Below, in pieces: positions 35,266-44,801 of a stretch of 64,000 bases of DNA. Both the position numbers and the translations under genes were made by a program. Numbering within the stretch: the first letter of the stretch is position 1; each line of letters opens with the position of its first letter. The stretch is from NCBI RefSeq assembly GCF_947498015.1, contig NZ_CANMIR010000005.1:33551-97550 (forward strand), in the 5' to 3' direction. The DNA comes from an uncultured Neptuniibacter sp. (GTDB lineage Bacteria > Pseudomonadota > Gammaproteobacteria > Pseudomonadales > Balneatricaceae). The notes under the pieces are model-generated. The model saw only the letters and a program-made list of their open reading frames with translations. It was not told the origin of the DNA and ran no database searches.

Positions 35266-36498
35266 TCAGAACAGACGGCGGCAACGAATAGTGCCATCGA
35301 TCTGTTTCAGGTTCTGCAGTGCTACTTCAGAGCAATCTGCATCAACGTCAACCACTACATAACCAACCTTATCATTGGTCTGCAGGTACTGACCGCTGAT
35401 GTTCACGCTGTTTTCAGAGAACACGGTGTTAATCGCGGACATGATGCCCGGCACGTTGTTATGAACATGTAGCAGACGGTGAACGTTTGGATGCTCAGGC
35501 AGTGCAACTTCAGGGAAGTTAACGGAGGTAATAGAGGAGCCGTTATCACTGTACTTGATCAGTTTTTCCGCCACTTCATAACCGATGTTTTCCTGCGCTT
35601 CCATAGTGGAACCGCCTACATGCGGTGTCAGAATCACATTGTCGAACTCGCGTAGAGGCGAGATAAACTCATCGTTGTTGGTGCGTGGCTCAACTGGGAA
35701 AACGTCAACGGCTGCACCGAGAAGGCGGCCTGAACTCAATGCACTACATAGCTCATCAATCACCACAACCGTACCGCGAGCTGCGTTTATGAAGATAGAG
35801 CCCTGCTTCATCTCTGCAAACTGAGCTTCACCCATCATATCTTTTGTTGATGGTGTTTCAGGCACATGCAGGGAGACGATATCGCTGATATTGAGTAGCT
35901 CTTTGAGCGACCCTACCTGTTTCGCATTGCCCAAAGGCAATTTTGTCACCACATCATAGAAGTACACATCCATGCCTAGGGACTCTGCGATTACGCTCAG
36001 CTGTGAACCGATGCTGCCATAACCTACAATGCCCAGCTTCTTACCACGGATCTCATATGAGTTCTTAGCTGATTTCTGCCATTCGCCACGGTGTGCTTTA
36101 GCGTTTTTCTCTGCAACACCGCGAAGAAGAAGAATCGCTTCCGCGATTACCAGTTCTGCCACTGAGCGTGTGTTAGAGAAAGGCGCGTTGAACACGGCAA
36201 CGCCGCGCATCGTAGCAGCTTCCAGATTGACCTGGTTTGTTCCGATACAGAAGCAACCAACAGCAACCAGTTTCTCAGCTGCTTCGAAGACGTCAGGTGT
36301 CAACTGCGTACGGGAACGGATGCCGATAAAGTGAACATCTTTAACGCGTGCGATCAGCTCTTCTTCAGGCAGGGACCCTGTCAGAAATTCGATGTTGGTG
36401 TAACCATTCTGATTAAACGTGTCCACCGCAGACTGGTGTACACCTTCCAGCAGCAAAATCTTAATTTTGCTTTTATCAAGAGAGGTTGTTTGGCTCAT
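35266..36498 (-). CDS. serA: D-3-phosphoglycerate dehydrogenase
   Basis: First step of serine biosynthesis, oxidising 3-phosphoglycerate. The NAD-binding motif GIVGYGSIG, the substrate segment GCFCIGTNQVNLEAA, ARGTVV and the catalytic HVGGS are present, and a C-terminal ACT domain (about 335-410: NVPGIMSAINTVFSEN) binds serine for feedback. The ATG that begins MSQTTSLDK is chosen; it gives 410 residues, the E. coli length, while an ATG 13 codons earlier would add an unrelated tail. Single gene with its own terminator. Confidence 0.96.
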   Translation of the reverse strand: MSQTTSLDKSKIKILLLEGVHQSAVDTFNQNGYTNIEFLTGSLPEEELIARVKDVHFIGIRSRTQLTPDVFEAAEKLVAVGCFCIGTNQVNLEAATMRGVAVFNAPFSNTRSVAELVIAEAILLLRGVAEKNAKAHRGEWQKSAKNSYEIRGKKLGIVGYGSIGSQLSVIAESLGMDVYFYDVVTKLPLGNAKQVGSLKELLNISDIVSLHVPETPSTKDMMGEAQFAEMKQGSIFINAARGTVVVIDELCSALSSGRLLGAAVDVFPVEPRTNNDEFISPLREFDNVILTPHVGGSTMEAQENIGYEVAEKLIKYSDNGSSITSVNFPEVALPEHPNVHRLLHVHNNVPGIMSAINTVFSENSVNISGQYLQTNDKVGYVVVDVDADCSEVALQNLKQIDGTIRCRRLF

Positions 36499-36675
36499 GG
36501 TGTGCAGCTCTTTATTTGTGTGGTCATATCCTAACAAGGGGCGCCACAGGTTTAATCGCTAAAAATAAAGCGCGAATATTATCACAGGCAAAGTTGAAAA
36601 GGATGAATGTTCTATACAGATTGGTGGAAAAATATTCATCTTCAGATGAGATCTGCTGTAGATGCGCTGAGGAGC

Positions 36676-36715
36676 TATTCCAGAGCTTCAGTTAAAGCGC
36701 AGAACCTCTGGAATA
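36676..36715. repeat. Inverted repeat between ppnP and serA
   Basis: TATTCCAGAG and CTCTGGAATA, a perfect ten-base repeat separated by 20 bases, 14 bases past the ppnP stop. No T-run follows on either strand, so it is not a standard terminator. It may end ppnP transcription by another route or stabilise its 3' end. The rest of the gap (36499-36675) shows nothing else. Confidence 0.6.
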
Positions 36716-36729
36716 TGGAAGCGGAGTGA

Positions 36730-37011
36730 TTAGCTATAGAAGCAGAGGTAAGCGGTTGGCTGTTCTACTTTAAGCTGGAAGCTTTGATTGGCTGCTACCT
36801 TAAACTCTGTACCTGTTGGGTAGGATTGGAAAGCATCTGAACCAGGTAGTTTCACGATCAGTTCACCGCTGACTACTTTCATCAGTTCATCTTCACTGGT
36901 GCCAAACTCATACTCACCTGGCGCCATGACACCAGAGGTGACTTTGCCTTCACTATTCTCAAAGCCGATGGATTTTACTTTGCCTTCAAAATATTCATTT
37001 ACATTCAGCAT
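36730..37011 (-). CDS. ppnP: Pyrimidine/purine nucleoside phosphorylase PpnP
   Basis: Small cupin-fold enzyme (formerly YaiE/DUF1255) that phosphorolyses several nucleosides. The 93-residue length and segments [39 protein letters not shown] and [17 protein letters not shown] are diagnostic of the family. It is a single gene with an upstream gap of 62 bases to the LysR-type regulator stop, and could be read through from it. Confidence 0.93.
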   Translation of the reverse strand: MLNVNEYFEGKVKSIGFENSEGKVTSGVMAPGEYEFGTSEDELMKVVSGELIVKLPGSDAFQSYPTGTEFKVAANQSFQLKVEQPTAYLCFYS

Positions 37012-37073
37012 TATGTGATCTCCTAAAATTTGCGCGAATCATAAAGTTAAAAGCAGATCGCTGCAAATTAACG

Positions 37074-37952
37074 TTACTTCGGTTCGCTATGTTCAAGTAG
37101 AAACTCCACAAATGTCATGTTGGCCTGTGAGAGATAACCCTCTTTTCGCCATGCGATCGACAGATCCAGCCATACCGGAGTCGCAAAAGGTCGCGCGACA
37201 AGCTCAGGATCATCAAGGATTGTCATCTCAAGAAGGGTTGAGATAGCGAAGCCCTGCTTAACAATTGATTTGATCAGGGGGATCAGATTGGTTTCGAAGT
37301 TAATCTTTGGTGTTATCTCGGCCTCTTTTGAAAGTTGATCCACCACGTTACGGTGGAAATAGCCGCTGTTGAACATCACCAGATCTTCAGCAAAGAACTG
37401 TTCACTGCTGATATTTTTCTGCCTTGCAAAAGGGTGATCGGTGGGGCAGATCACCATCATCTGTTCCCTAAGGAATACCTGATGTTGCAGTGTTGCAGGC
37501 ATGGATTGGTCGACAATGACCGCCAGGTCCAGCTCTCCACTCTCCAGTAGTTGCTGTAGCTTGCTGGAGCCACCATCAATCACTGAGAGATTGAGTTGCG
37601 GGTATCGTTCTCTGAAGGCCATCAATAGCGGAGGGAAGTGGTAAGACCCCAGCATACTGGGGATACCCACCCGTACTTCGCCTCGCAGCAGGCCTTTGAG
37701 TTCCTGCATCTCGAGTAGGGCATCTTCGGTGGCCTGAAGAATACGCGCGGCATGTTTATACAGTTGTACCCCTTCATCCGTCAGGCTTATGGAGCGGTCT
37801 TTACGGTGAAATAGGGTGAGTTCCAGCTCCACCTCAAGGTTTTTGATCGCCATGCTGATCGCCGGTTGCGCAATGTGCAGCCGGGCAGCTGCTTGAGTAA
37901 AGCTGTTCAGGTCGGCGACCGTTTTAAAGTATTTCAGGTGTTTGATATCCAT
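37074..37952 (-). CDS. LysR-type transcriptional regulator
   Basis: 292 residues when started at MDIKHLKYF, the usual LysR N-terminus; the open frame extends 56 codons further upstream but that part has no family resemblance and would overlap the divergent gene. Helix-turn-helix at residues about 17-36 (FTQAAARLHIAQPAISMAIKNLE), then the periplasmic-binding-like effector domain (VRVGIPSMLGSYHFPPLL). It is divergent from an MFS transporter with a T-N11-A palindrome between them, so it most likely controls that transporter. The inducer is unknown. Confidence 0.9.
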   Translation of the reverse strand: MDIKHLKYFKTVADLNSFTQAAARLHIAQPAISMAIKNLEVELELTLFHRKDRSISLTDEGVQLYKHAARILQATEDALLEMQELKGLLRGEVRVGIPSMLGSYHFPPLLMAFRERYPQLNLSVIDGGSSKLQQLLESGELDLAVIVDQSMPATLQHQVFLREQMMVICPTDHPFARQKNISSEQFFAEDLVMFNSGYFHRNVVDQLSKEAEITPKINFETNLIPLIKSIVKQGFAISTLLEMTILDDPELVARPFATPVWLDLSIAWRKEGYLSQANMTFVEFLLEHSEPK

Positions 37953-37965
37953 GCATAAGATTTTC

Positions 37966-37980
37966 TTATGAAATCCATAA
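37966..37980. promoter_or_regulatory. LysR-type operator (T-N11-A) between regulator and MFS gene
   Basis: TTATG-AAATC-CATAA is a perfect inverted repeat containing the T-N11-A core typical of LysR-type binding sites, placed in the 88-base divergent region. Confidence 0.65.
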
Positions 37981-38040
37981 TAAGTATATATTTTTATGAT
38001 CGCCTCTGGGCTGATACTCTCCCAGCCTCTAGTGAGGTGT

Positions 38041-39249
38041 ATGATGATTGAATCTGGATCTAAACAGTTTTGGCGTGCAACATTGGCATTGAGTTTGGGC
38101 TCATTCATGATTTTTACCAATGTATATGTGACCCACCCTCTGCTGCCTATGCTGGCCTCTGAATTTCAGATTTCCGCTCTGCAGGCCGGGTTGAGCCTTA
38201 CGCTCACGACATTAATGCTGGGCTTTTCTCTGCTTCTGTTCGGCCCTCTTTCTGATGCTATCGGTCGCACTCGACTGATGATTGGCAGTATGTGTGGTGT
38301 GGTGCTATGCAGTTTTCTGCTCTCTCAGGTGGAACAGTTTGAATGGCTCCTTCTGCTCAGGGCTGTACAGGGGGTCTGTCTGGCTGGATTACCTGCAATA
38401 GCGATTGCATATTTGGGAGATGAGTTCAGTAACCGAGCCCTGGTAGCAGCTGTCGGGATCTACATTAGTGGTAATACGCTGGGGGGGATCGGTGGACGCC
38501 TTCTGGGAGGTTTTATCGGTGAATGGTTAGGTTGGCAAGCGGCCTTTGCTATCACAGGTGTTTTAGGCACCCTGTTGTTGACCCTGTTTGTCTGGCTTCT
38601 GCCTGAGTCCCGGCAGTTTAAAGCAAGGCCCCTCCAGCCTAAGGGGATGCTGTCGGATATCATCGAACATCTGAAGAACCCCATGCTGATGCTGGCGTAC
38701 CTCATTGGTGGTCTTAATTTTTTCATCTTTATCAATCAATACAGTTATGCGACATTTTTATTGTCGGAGGCGCCTTATAACCTGCCTGCAAGCCTGTTAG
38801 GAATGTTGTTTTTGACCTATCTCAGCGGTACGTTGGGGTCAGCGATATCAGGGCGTATTGCGCAAAAAATGCCTCAGCCTGCGGTGATAGCAAGTGGCGT
38901 TGTGTTGATGATGGTAGGGAGTGCTGTCACTCTGACCGGCTCAATCGTAGGGATCATATTGGGTTTTCTGATCAATGCGTTTGGGTTTTTTGTGGCCCAC
39001 TCTTCTGCCAGTAGTTGGGTGAGTCATACGGCGCGACATGCTCGTGCAACAGCCTCTTCGCTCTATCTGGTTTTTTATTATCTGGGTGCCAGCACAGGTG
39101 GTTTTTATCTTGATCCTTTCTGGCAGTTGGCAGGCTGGAATGGGGTGATTGTCGGATCCTTTCTGGTGCTCTGTGTCACTCTGTCGCTCTCGCTGCTTCT
39201 GCTCAGAAGAAAGTTAAATTTTCTGGAGCCCTCCAGGGCAGCCAGTTAA
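38041..39249 (+). CDS. MFS transporter, YnfM-like
   Basis: Major facilitator with 12 predicted membrane segments. The loop motif LSDAIGRTRLM after helix 2 is the MFS signature. The first helix region (FTNVYVTHPLLPMLASEFQIS) resembles E. coli YnfM, which is also paired with a divergent LysR-type gene. The start is uncertain by one codon (ATGATG); GAGGTG precedes. The open frame extends 15 codons upstream into the regulatory region and is not used. Substrate unknown; efflux of an organic compound is the usual role. Confidence 0.87.
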   Translation: MMIESGSKQFWRATLALSLGSFMIFTNVYVTHPLLPMLASEFQISALQAGLSLTLTTLMLGFSLLLFGPLSDAIGRTRLMIGSMCGVVLCSFLLSQVEQFEWLLLLRAVQGVCLAGLPAIAIAYLGDEFSNRALVAAVGIYISGNTLGGIGGRLLGGFIGEWLGWQAAFAITGVLGTLLLTLFVWLLPESRQFKARPLQPKGMLSDIIEHLKNPMLMLAYLIGGLNFFIFINQYSYATFLLSEAPYNLPASLLGMLFLTYLSGTLGSAISGRIAQKMPQPAVIASGVVLMMVGSAVTLTGSIVGIILGFLINAFGFFVAHSSASSWVSHTARHARATASSLYLVFYYLGASTGGFYLDPFWQLAGWNGVIVGSFLVLCVTLSLSLLLLRRKLNFLEPSRAAS

Positions 39250-39280
39250 ACTGCAGCTATCGAAAGCATAAGGAGTAGGT

Positions 39281-39943
39281 ATGGGGTATCAGCATCAATA
39301 TATCGATGGCTCTATGGTCGGTCTGCCCACGGGTAAGGTGATCTGTGTGGGGCGTAACTATGCAGATCACGCGGCAGAACTAAACAATCCGATCCCAACG
39401 GAACCGATGCTGTTTATTAAGCCTGCGAGCAGTGTGGTTGATCTGGCGAAGCCTTTTTCTGTTCCTCAAGGCCATGGCAGTGTTCATTTCGAGACTGAGA
39501 TGGCTATTCTGATCGGTCAGCCTTTAAGTCATGCTTCGGAGGCGGAGGTTGAAGAGGCGATTATCGGTGTGGGTGTCGGGTTGGATCTGACCCTGCGCGA
39601 TCTTCAAAGTCAGTTGAAAGAGAAAGGCCACCCTTGGGAAAAGTCTAAAGCATTTGATGGTGCTTGCCCGCTGTCAGCTTTTGCGCGTCCGGAGGTCTTT
39701 CCAGATCTGCAGGATGTCGATCTGCGTCTAACGGTAAATGCAGAGATCAGGCAGCAGGGGAATAGCCGCTATATGTTGAATCAGGTGATTCCGCTGATCA
39801 GTTACAGCAGTGAATTCTTCACGCTGGAACCGGGAGATGTTGTGATGACCGGTACCCCGGCAGGGGTGGGGCCGGTTGTCGCAGGTGATCAACTTAAGGT
39901 TGAACTGTCTGATCGGATCGTTGTAACAACAGAAGCGGTTTGA
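39281..39943 (+). CDS. Fumarylacetoacetate hydrolase family protein
   Basis: 220 residues, single FAH domain of the YcgM/FAHD1 type; members have been shown to act as oxaloacetate tautomerase or decarboxylase, or acylpyruvate hydrolase. KVICVGRNYADHAAEL, the metal-binding HFETEMAILIG, GVGVGLDLTLRDLQ, KSKAFDGACPL and GDVVMTGTPAGVGPV are present. It starts 32 bases after the MFS gene with AAGGAG-like spacing and could be co-transcribed with it. The exact substrate is not determinable here. Confidence 0.88.
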   Translation: MGYQHQYIDGSMVGLPTGKVICVGRNYADHAAELNNPIPTEPMLFIKPASSVVDLAKPFSVPQGHGSVHFETEMAILIGQPLSHASEAEVEEAIIGVGVGLDLTLRDLQSQLKEKGHPWEKSKAFDGACPLSAFARPEVFPDLQDVDLRLTVNAEIRQQGNSRYMLNQVIPLISYSSEFFTLEPGDVVMTGTPAGVGPVVAGDQLKVELSDRIVVTTEAV

Positions 39944-39950
39944 GCTAAGG

Positions 39951-40724
39951 ATGCTTTCCTCTCGAATCATCCTATTTCTTTTTATGACCATTGCGGCAGG
40001 AGCTGTCTACGGGCAATCCTGGCATAATCCAAAGTTCCTCTTGACTGCGTTTCAGGAGGTTGCGCTTAAAAATGAATACGCTTCTGGGGGAGGGTATGTG
40101 CGCCGCTGGGAGCAGCCGGTCAGGGTGTGGATCGATCATCAGGTGGCTGACAGGGCACTGCATACTGAGCTGGTTTCAAAACACATAGAGCATCTGTCCG
40201 AGATCACCGGACTCTCTATTATATTGGTACAGCAGAGAGCAAAATCTAACCTCCAGATCATGTTTACCCGACAATCAGCCTGGGCTCATCAGGTTGAAAG
40301 CATGTTTGGTTCAGCTGCGAAAGGTGTGGTGCATGGTGCTGTCTGTATGGCCAATATCCGAGAAAATAAACAGCATGAAATTGTCCAGGCGGGCATTATT
40401 ATCCCCGTCGATCAGGCGCGGATGCATGGCAAACTTGTCAGCTGCGTTGTCGAGGAGTTAACTCAGGTCTTAGGGCTGCCAAACGACTCTGAGCGGGTAT
40501 ACCCTTCGATCTTTAATGACAAAACGCCTGATGTACTTTTGACCGGATTGGATTATCTGCTGTTAAAAATGCTTTATCACCCCAAACTCCATTCCGGAAT
40601 GGATTCCGAGCAAGTTTCAGCACAGTTGCAAACAGTTATTCGCCAGTGGCAGAGTGCGGGTACAATTGCTACCGCCAGCCGCGATGTGAAAAGTGGTCAG
40701 CTCTACACTCTTTTGGGATATTAG
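39951..40724 (+). CDS. DUF2927 family exported protein
   Basis: 257 residues with a signal peptide (hydrophobic core IILFLFMTIAAGAVY, likely cleavage after YG). The body matches my memory of DUF2927: RRWEQPVRVWIDHQV, HIEHLSEITGLSI and the CVVEELTQVLGLPND segment, which looks like a metalloprotease helix without the full HExxH zinc motif. It may be a zincin-like protein that has lost activity. Seven bases after the FAH gene and ten before hemJ, so the three probably form one operon. Confidence 0.72.
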   Translation: MLSSRIILFLFMTIAAGAVYGQSWHNPKFLLTAFQEVALKNEYASGGGYVRRWEQPVRVWIDHQVADRALHTELVSKHIEHLSEITGLSIILVQQRAKSNLQIMFTRQSAWAHQVESMFGSAAKGVVHGAVCMANIRENKQHEIVQAGIIIPVDQARMHGKLVSCVVEELTQVLGLPNDSERVYPSIFNDKTPDVLLTGLDYLLLKMLYHPKLHSGMDSEQVSAQLQTVIRQWQSAGTIATASRDVKSGQLYTLLGY

Positions 40725-40734
40725 GATTAGTTCT

Positions 40735-41148
40735 ATGTTATGGATTAAAGCGTTCCATATATTGGCAATGACCAGTTGGATGGCAGGAATCTTCTACCTG
40801 CCGCGTATTTTTGTGCATTACGTTGAAGGTCGAGAGGCGGGGCAGGATGTCGCGCGTTTAGAGATTATGGCGGGTAAGCTCTATGGCTTTATGAGCATTA
40901 TGGCCCTGTTTACATTAGCTTTGGGGCTTTGGCTCTGGCTGGGGTACGGTTTCAGTGGTGGTTGGCTACACGCTAAGCTGGCGTTTGTCCTGCTTCTGAT
41001 CGGTTACCACTATTGGTGCAAAGCCTACCTGACAAAGATGCGCGCAGGGGAACTGGATAAAAGTGGGCGTTATTTCCGCCTGTTTAACGAGCTTCCGCTG
41101 CTGATCTTTATCCCTATTTTGATCTTTGTCGTGGTGAAACCTTTTTAA
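40735..41148 (+). CDS. hemJ: Protoporphyrinogen IX oxidase HemJ
   Basis: Small membrane protein (137 residues, four hydrophobic helices) for the penultimate haem step. MLWIKAFHILAMTSWMAG carries the conserved His8, and Lys81 in WLHAKL corresponds to the conserved lysine. The ATG that begins MLWIKAF is used; the frame extends upstream into the DUF2927 gene but that part is not family-like. The stop codon touches the stop of the convergent gene with no base between them. Haem made here would serve cytochromes such as the di-haem peroxidase. Confidence 0.92.
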   Translation: MLWIKAFHILAMTSWMAGIFYLPRIFVHYVEGREAGQDVARLEIMAGKLYGFMSIMALFTLALGLWLWLGYGFSGGWLHAKLAFVLLLIGYHYWCKAYLTKMRAGELDKSGRYFRLFNELPLLIFIPILIFVVVKPF

Positions 41149-41475
41149 TCACGAGGCCAGAGATTGGCGTAGTTGCTTGATCTTCTCCTCGGAGTAGTCG
41201 ATATCTATCTGGATCTGTTTGTCAGTTTTTCTGCGTCCTAACGGCTTGGCGGACCGCTTGCCGTTACGCTGCTGTTCTGGAGGGCGTTGGTTGCGTCGAC
41301 GATCAACGATTCGACGTCGTCGGTCTCTGCCTTTGTAGCCTTCAGCTTGGTGGATGGCGAGCCAGTCCTCAGCATGTGTCAGGGTTGGGAGATCGGGACT
41401 GACCTTTTGGTTGGTTTCATCTAGCCAGTAATAGATAACCTGAAAATCTTCGAAATCTTTAACAAGTTTTAACAT
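41149..41475 (-). CDS. Small basic protein of unknown function
   Basis: 108 residues, not recognised. The N-terminal 50 residues look globular (YYWLDETNQKV, HAEDWLAIHQAEGYKG). The middle is extremely basic (GRDRRRRIVDRRRNQR then GKRSAKPLGRRKTDK), suggesting nucleic-acid or membrane-surface contact. The C-terminus is acidic/helical. Convergent with hemJ at zero spacing, 80 bases after ubiJ on the same strand, in the position where ubiB would be expected from other genomes. No SD of note was seen. Confidence 0.6.
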   Translation of the reverse strand: MLKLVKDFEDFQVIYYWLDETNQKVSPDLPTLTHAEDWLAIHQAEGYKGRDRRRRIVDRRRNQRPPEQQRNGKRSAKPLGRRKTDKQIQIDIDYSEEKIKQLRQSLAS

Positions 41476-41555
41476 GGAGCCTACGGAGTATATTACTTCA
41501 AAGGTGGGCGAATTACGGGGCGCAATGTACTAAATTTTGACCGGATAAGATACTG

Positions 41556-42173
41556 CTATTTTGATGAGGTAACCGCATTTGAAATTCGAGCTGAGAGGCG
41601 GTCTACCCTTTCCTGCAACTGATCAATCTCGTCAAAAAAGTGCTCAGCCTCTGGGCGGGTTGGGATTAGTCGGGCCTCCTCTTTCATATATTCATCTAGA
41701 TTGAGGATCAGGCTGTCAGCTGTATTTTTATACCATTGTGCTTTCCAGTGGGTATAGAGTGCAACCTGGTGTGCAGGTAATTCACCGATAATCTCACTGA
41801 GCATCGCTTCCCAGTCGATACGGGCGTCAGCGACAATCTCCTGAAAACGAGTTGCTAAAGTACTATCCCCCGATATCCGAATCGTTTTTCCGAACATAGC
41901 ATCAGCCTTGTCCTGACTGCTGAGAAGTGTCAGGAAATCCGCGACTGTACCCGACAGCGTGGTTTGAGGCTGATTGTTATAGATCGACTGAATCTGTAGC
42001 CCGTCGGTATGAGGAAGCAGATAGATCTTGAGAGCAGGGGAGGTGAGTTCAATCTCGATCACCTGGCCGTTCAGGGTTGCGAGGTGCTGCAACGTGACCG
42101 GGTCTCTGCGCAACAGTTGGTTGCAGACCTCTTCAGCTGTCGTGAATAGTCCCGCTTTCAGCATCTCGATCAT
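41556..42173 (-). CDS. ubiJ: Ubiquinone biosynthesis accessory factor UbiJ
   Basis: 205 residues with an N-terminal SCP2-like lipid-binding domain (about 15-115: LNGQVIEIELTSPALKIYLLPH, and later ISGDSTLATRFQEI) and a C-terminal helical coiled coil (FDEIDQLQERVDRLSARI). UbiJ belongs to the soluble Ubi complex and binds ubiquinone intermediates. It follows ubiE on the same strand after 31 bases, as in E. coli. ubiB, the usual third gene, is not in this window. Confidence 0.92.
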   Translation of the reverse strand: MIEMLKAGLFTTAEEVCNQLLRRDPVTLQHLATLNGQVIEIELTSPALKIYLLPHTDGLQIQSIYNNQPQTTLSGTVADFLTLLSSQDKADAMFGKTIRISGDSTLATRFQEIVADARIDWEAMLSEIIGELPAHQVALYTHWKAQWYKNTADSLILNLDEYMKEEARLIPTRPEAEHFFDEIDQLQERVDRLSARISNAVTSSK

Positions 42174-42204
42174 CGCTTTTTACCCTTTGTTGTGGAGTGA
42201 TCGA

Positions 42205-42963
42205 TTATGGTTTGATGCCTGTATGCAATGCGACGATGCCGCCGGTCATATTCTGGTACTTACAGTTGGTCAGGCCTGCATTCTGCATCATCGACTTCAG
42301 TGTTTCCTGGTCAGGGTGCATACGGATCGACTCAGCCAGGTAACGATAGCTATCCGCATCACCGGCAATCATTGAACCCATCTGAGGAAGGATATTGAAT
42401 GAGTAAAAATCATAAGCTTTGGTAAGTAACGGGTTATCCGTTTTGGAAAATTCCAGCACCATCAGCTTGCCGCCTGGCTTTAATACCCGGGCCATAGAGC
42501 ACAGCGCTGCGTCTTTATCTGTCACATTACGCAGACCAAAGGCGATGGTTATGACATCAAACGTGTTATCTGGAAAGGGCAGGGCTTCGGCGTTGGCCTG
42601 AACAAATTCGACATTGCCGGTGACTCCTTTATCCATCAGTTTGTCACGGCCTACTTTAAGCATCGAATCATTGATATCTGCAAGCACTACCTTTCCGGTC
42701 GGACCAACCAAGCGGGAGAAACGCATGGTTAGGTCTCCGGTGCCGCCGGCTATATCCAGAATGGTCTGGCCGCTACGGACACCGCTCTGCTCAATCGTGA
42801 TCCGTTTCCACAGGCGGTGTACACCGCCAGACATTAGGTCGTTCATCAGGTCATATTTGCCAGCGACGCTGTGGAAAACATCGGCAACACGTTGCACTTT
42901 CTCCTCTTTTTTGACGTTTTCGAAGCCAAAGTGAGTGGTGTTGTCGTTGTGTTGGTCAGTCAT
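42205..42963 (-). CDS. ubiE: Ubiquinone/menaquinone C-methyltransferase UbiE
   Basis: SAM-dependent methyltransferase of quinone synthesis. The signatures are clear: [24 protein letters not shown], the SAM motif [28 protein letters not shown] and [12 protein letters not shown], plus [28 protein letters not shown] near the end. The 252 residues equal the common length. ubiE and ubiJ form an operon. DUF971 lies upstream by 84 bases on the same strand and may be in the same unit. Confidence 0.97.
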   Translation of the reverse strand: MTDQHNDNTTHFGFENVKKEEKVQRVADVFHSVAGKYDLMNDLMSGGVHRLWKRITIEQSGVRSGQTILDIAGGTGDLTMRFSRLVGPTGKVVLADINDSMLKVGRDKLMDKGVTGNVEFVQANAEALPFPDNTFDVITIAFGLRNVTDKDAALCSMARVLKPGGKLMVLEFSKTDNPLLTKAYDFYSFNILPQMGSMIAGDADSYRYLAESIRMHPDQETLKSMMQNAGLTNCKYQNMTGGIVALHTGIKP

Positions 42964-43047
42964 GTGGAGATGTCCTGAGTCTGTTCTTTAAGTGGATAGG
43001 CAGATTGTACCGGTAAGGCAGAGGCTTGTCTTGGTTCTGCAGATGAA

Positions 43048-43431
43048 TCAGCCTCGGTCGATCGCAATCAGGCCGCCATCCCGGTTCGCACCGGCCTCAG
43101 CCAGCTTTTGCAGATATAACTGCCAATAGTGGTCGTGATTTGTTGCCAGATCATAGAGACAATCCCATGTATAGATTCCGCTATCATGACCATCATCAAA
43201 TACGATTTTGAGAGCATAGTTGCCGCTGGGAACAAGTTCCTTGATTCCAACCAGCTTTTTTCCGGTTTGAAGTACACCGTTACCTATCCCATGACCTCGT
43301 ACCTCCGCAGAGGGGGAGTGAACACGGAGATACTCTGCTGTTAACTCATAAGAACCTTCAGGGTAGCTTAACTCCAGCGTACGCGATCTCTTATGCAGCT
43401 TTATCTGTGTGGGTAACGGTGCAGTTGACAT
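43048..43431 (-). CDS. DUF971 / gamma-butyrobetaine hydroxylase N-terminal-like protein
   Basis: 127 residues matching the DUF971 (GBBH-like N-terminal) family: LELSYPEGSYELTAEYLRVHSPSAEVRGHG and IVFDDGHDSGIYTWDCLYDL. In the eukaryotic enzymes this domain binds zinc, but the three-Cys cluster is not seen here. In other proteobacteria the gene is often next to hslUV, and here it starts 14 bases after hslU, so co-transcription is likely. Biochemical role unknown. Confidence 0.85.
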   Translation of the reverse strand: MSTAPLPTQIKLHKRSRTLELSYPEGSYELTAEYLRVHSPSAEVRGHGIGNGVLQTGKKLVGIKELVPSGNYALKIVFDDGHDSGIYTWDCLYDLATNHDHYWQLYLQKLAEAGANRDGGLIAIDRG

Positions 43432-43445
43432 ATAACTCTCCGGAT

Positions 43446-44780
43446 TTAGAGGATGTAATGGCTCAGATCTTCATCCTGGCTTAGTTCGCTGAGCTGCTGA
43501 TCAACGAACGCTTTGTCCACAATGATGGTCTGTCCTGAGCAATCGGATGCGGCAAAGGAGAGTTCTTCAAGTAGGCGTTCCATCATGGTATGCAAGCGAC
43601 GGGCGCCAATATTTTCAGTGCTTTCATTCACCTCAAATGCCAGCTCAGCAATGCGGTGGATCCCTTCGTCAGCGAACTCGACAGTGACCCCTTCAGTGTT
43701 CAGCAACGCTTTATACTGTTCGGTCAGGGAGGCGTTAGGTTCTTTCAGAATTCTTCTGAAATCATCAGGTGTCAACGCGTTGAGTTCTACGCGGATTGGC
43801 AAACGGCCCTGCAGCTCGGGGATGAGGTCAGAGGGTTTAGACAGATGGAATGCACCGGAGGCAATAAACAGAATATGGTCTGTTTTGATCATGCCGTATT
43901 TGGTGCTAACGGTGCAGCCCTCAATCAGAGGAAGGAGATCACGCTGAACGCCTTCACGGGATACATCTCCGCTGCTGTTTGAACCACCTTTGCAAACTTT
44001 GTCGATCTCATCGAGGAAGACGATGCCGTGTTGCTCAACCAGTTCAACAGCTCTCTGTTTTAGTTCATCTTCTTTAACCAGATTTGCCGCTTCTTCATCG
44101 GCAAGCATCTTGAAAGCATCTTTAATTTTCAGACGGCGGCTCTGTTTCTTTCCACCGCCCATACCGGAAAACATGCTTTGTAGCTGGTTGGTCATCTCCT
44201 CCATGCCTGGAGGGGCCATGATCTCTACCCCAACCTGCGGTTGTGAGACTTCGATATCGATCTCTTTGTCATCCAGTTGGCCTTCGCGAAGTTTCTTACG
44301 GAATACCTGGCGGGTAGCGCTGTCTTCGCGAGGCTGCTCTGCTTCACCAAAACCGGCCTGTCGTGCGGGAGGTAATAGGGCGTCAAGAATGCGCTCCTCA
44401 GCGGCCTCCTCTGCGCGGAAGCGAACTTTTTCCATCTCCTGCTCGCGCAACATTTTGATCGACATGTCGACAAGATCGCGAATAATAGTTTCAACATCGC
44501 GCCCTACATAACCCACTTCTGTGAACTTTGTGGCTTCCACTTTAATGAAAGGAGCGTTGGCGAGTTTTGCCAGGCGTCGAGCGATTTCGGTTTTACCAAC
44601 GCCGGTTGGACCGATCATCAGGATATTTTTTGGGGTGACTTCGACACGCAGCTCTTCGTTAAGCTGCATGCGTCTCCAGCGGTTGCGAAGGGCAATTGCG
44701 ACGGAGCGCTTGGCTTCATCCTGACCGATAATATGGCGATCCAGCTCGGAAACGATTTCACGTGGGGTCATATTGGACAT
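43446..44780 (-). CDS. hslU: HslU ATPase subunit of the HslVU protease
   Basis: AAA+ unfoldase that feeds substrates to HslV. The N-terminus [37 protein letters not shown] is diagnostic; Walker A GPTGVGKT is at residues 57-64 and Walker B is [12 protein letters not shown]. The I-domain (about 110-240) includes a Met/Gly-rich loop ([11 protein letters not shown]). The C-terminus ends SHYIL, in keeping with the tail that activates HslV. 444 residues. It lies 21 bases after hslV in one heat-shock operon. Confidence 0.97.
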   Translation of the reverse strand: MSNMTPREIVSELDRHIIGQDEAKRSVAIALRNRWRRMQLNEELRVEVTPKNILMIGPTGVGKTEIARRLAKLANAPFIKVEATKFTEVGYVGRDVETIIRDLVDMSIKMLREQEMEKVRFRAEEAAEERILDALLPPARQAGFGEAEQPREDSATRQVFRKKLREGQLDDKEIDIEVSQPQVGVEIMAPPGMEEMTNQLQSMFSGMGGGKKQSRRLKIKDAFKMLADEEAANLVKEDELKQRAVELVEQHGIVFLDEIDKVCKGGSNSSGDVSREGVQRDLLPLIEGCTVSTKYGMIKTDHILFIASGAFHLSKPSDLIPELQGRLPIRVELNALTPDDFRRILKEPNASLTEQYKALLNTEGVTVEFADEGIHRIAELAFEVNESTENIGARRLHTMMERLLEELSFAASDCSGQTIIVDKAFVDQQLSELSQDEDLSHYIL

Positions 44781-44801
44781 AGGGAAACTCCTTAAGCTGG
44801 A

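Noticed and set aside
37953..38120. N-terminal extension of the LysR-type protein
   Set aside because: The 56 extra residues are not LysR-like and overlap the divergent MFS gene and the operator.
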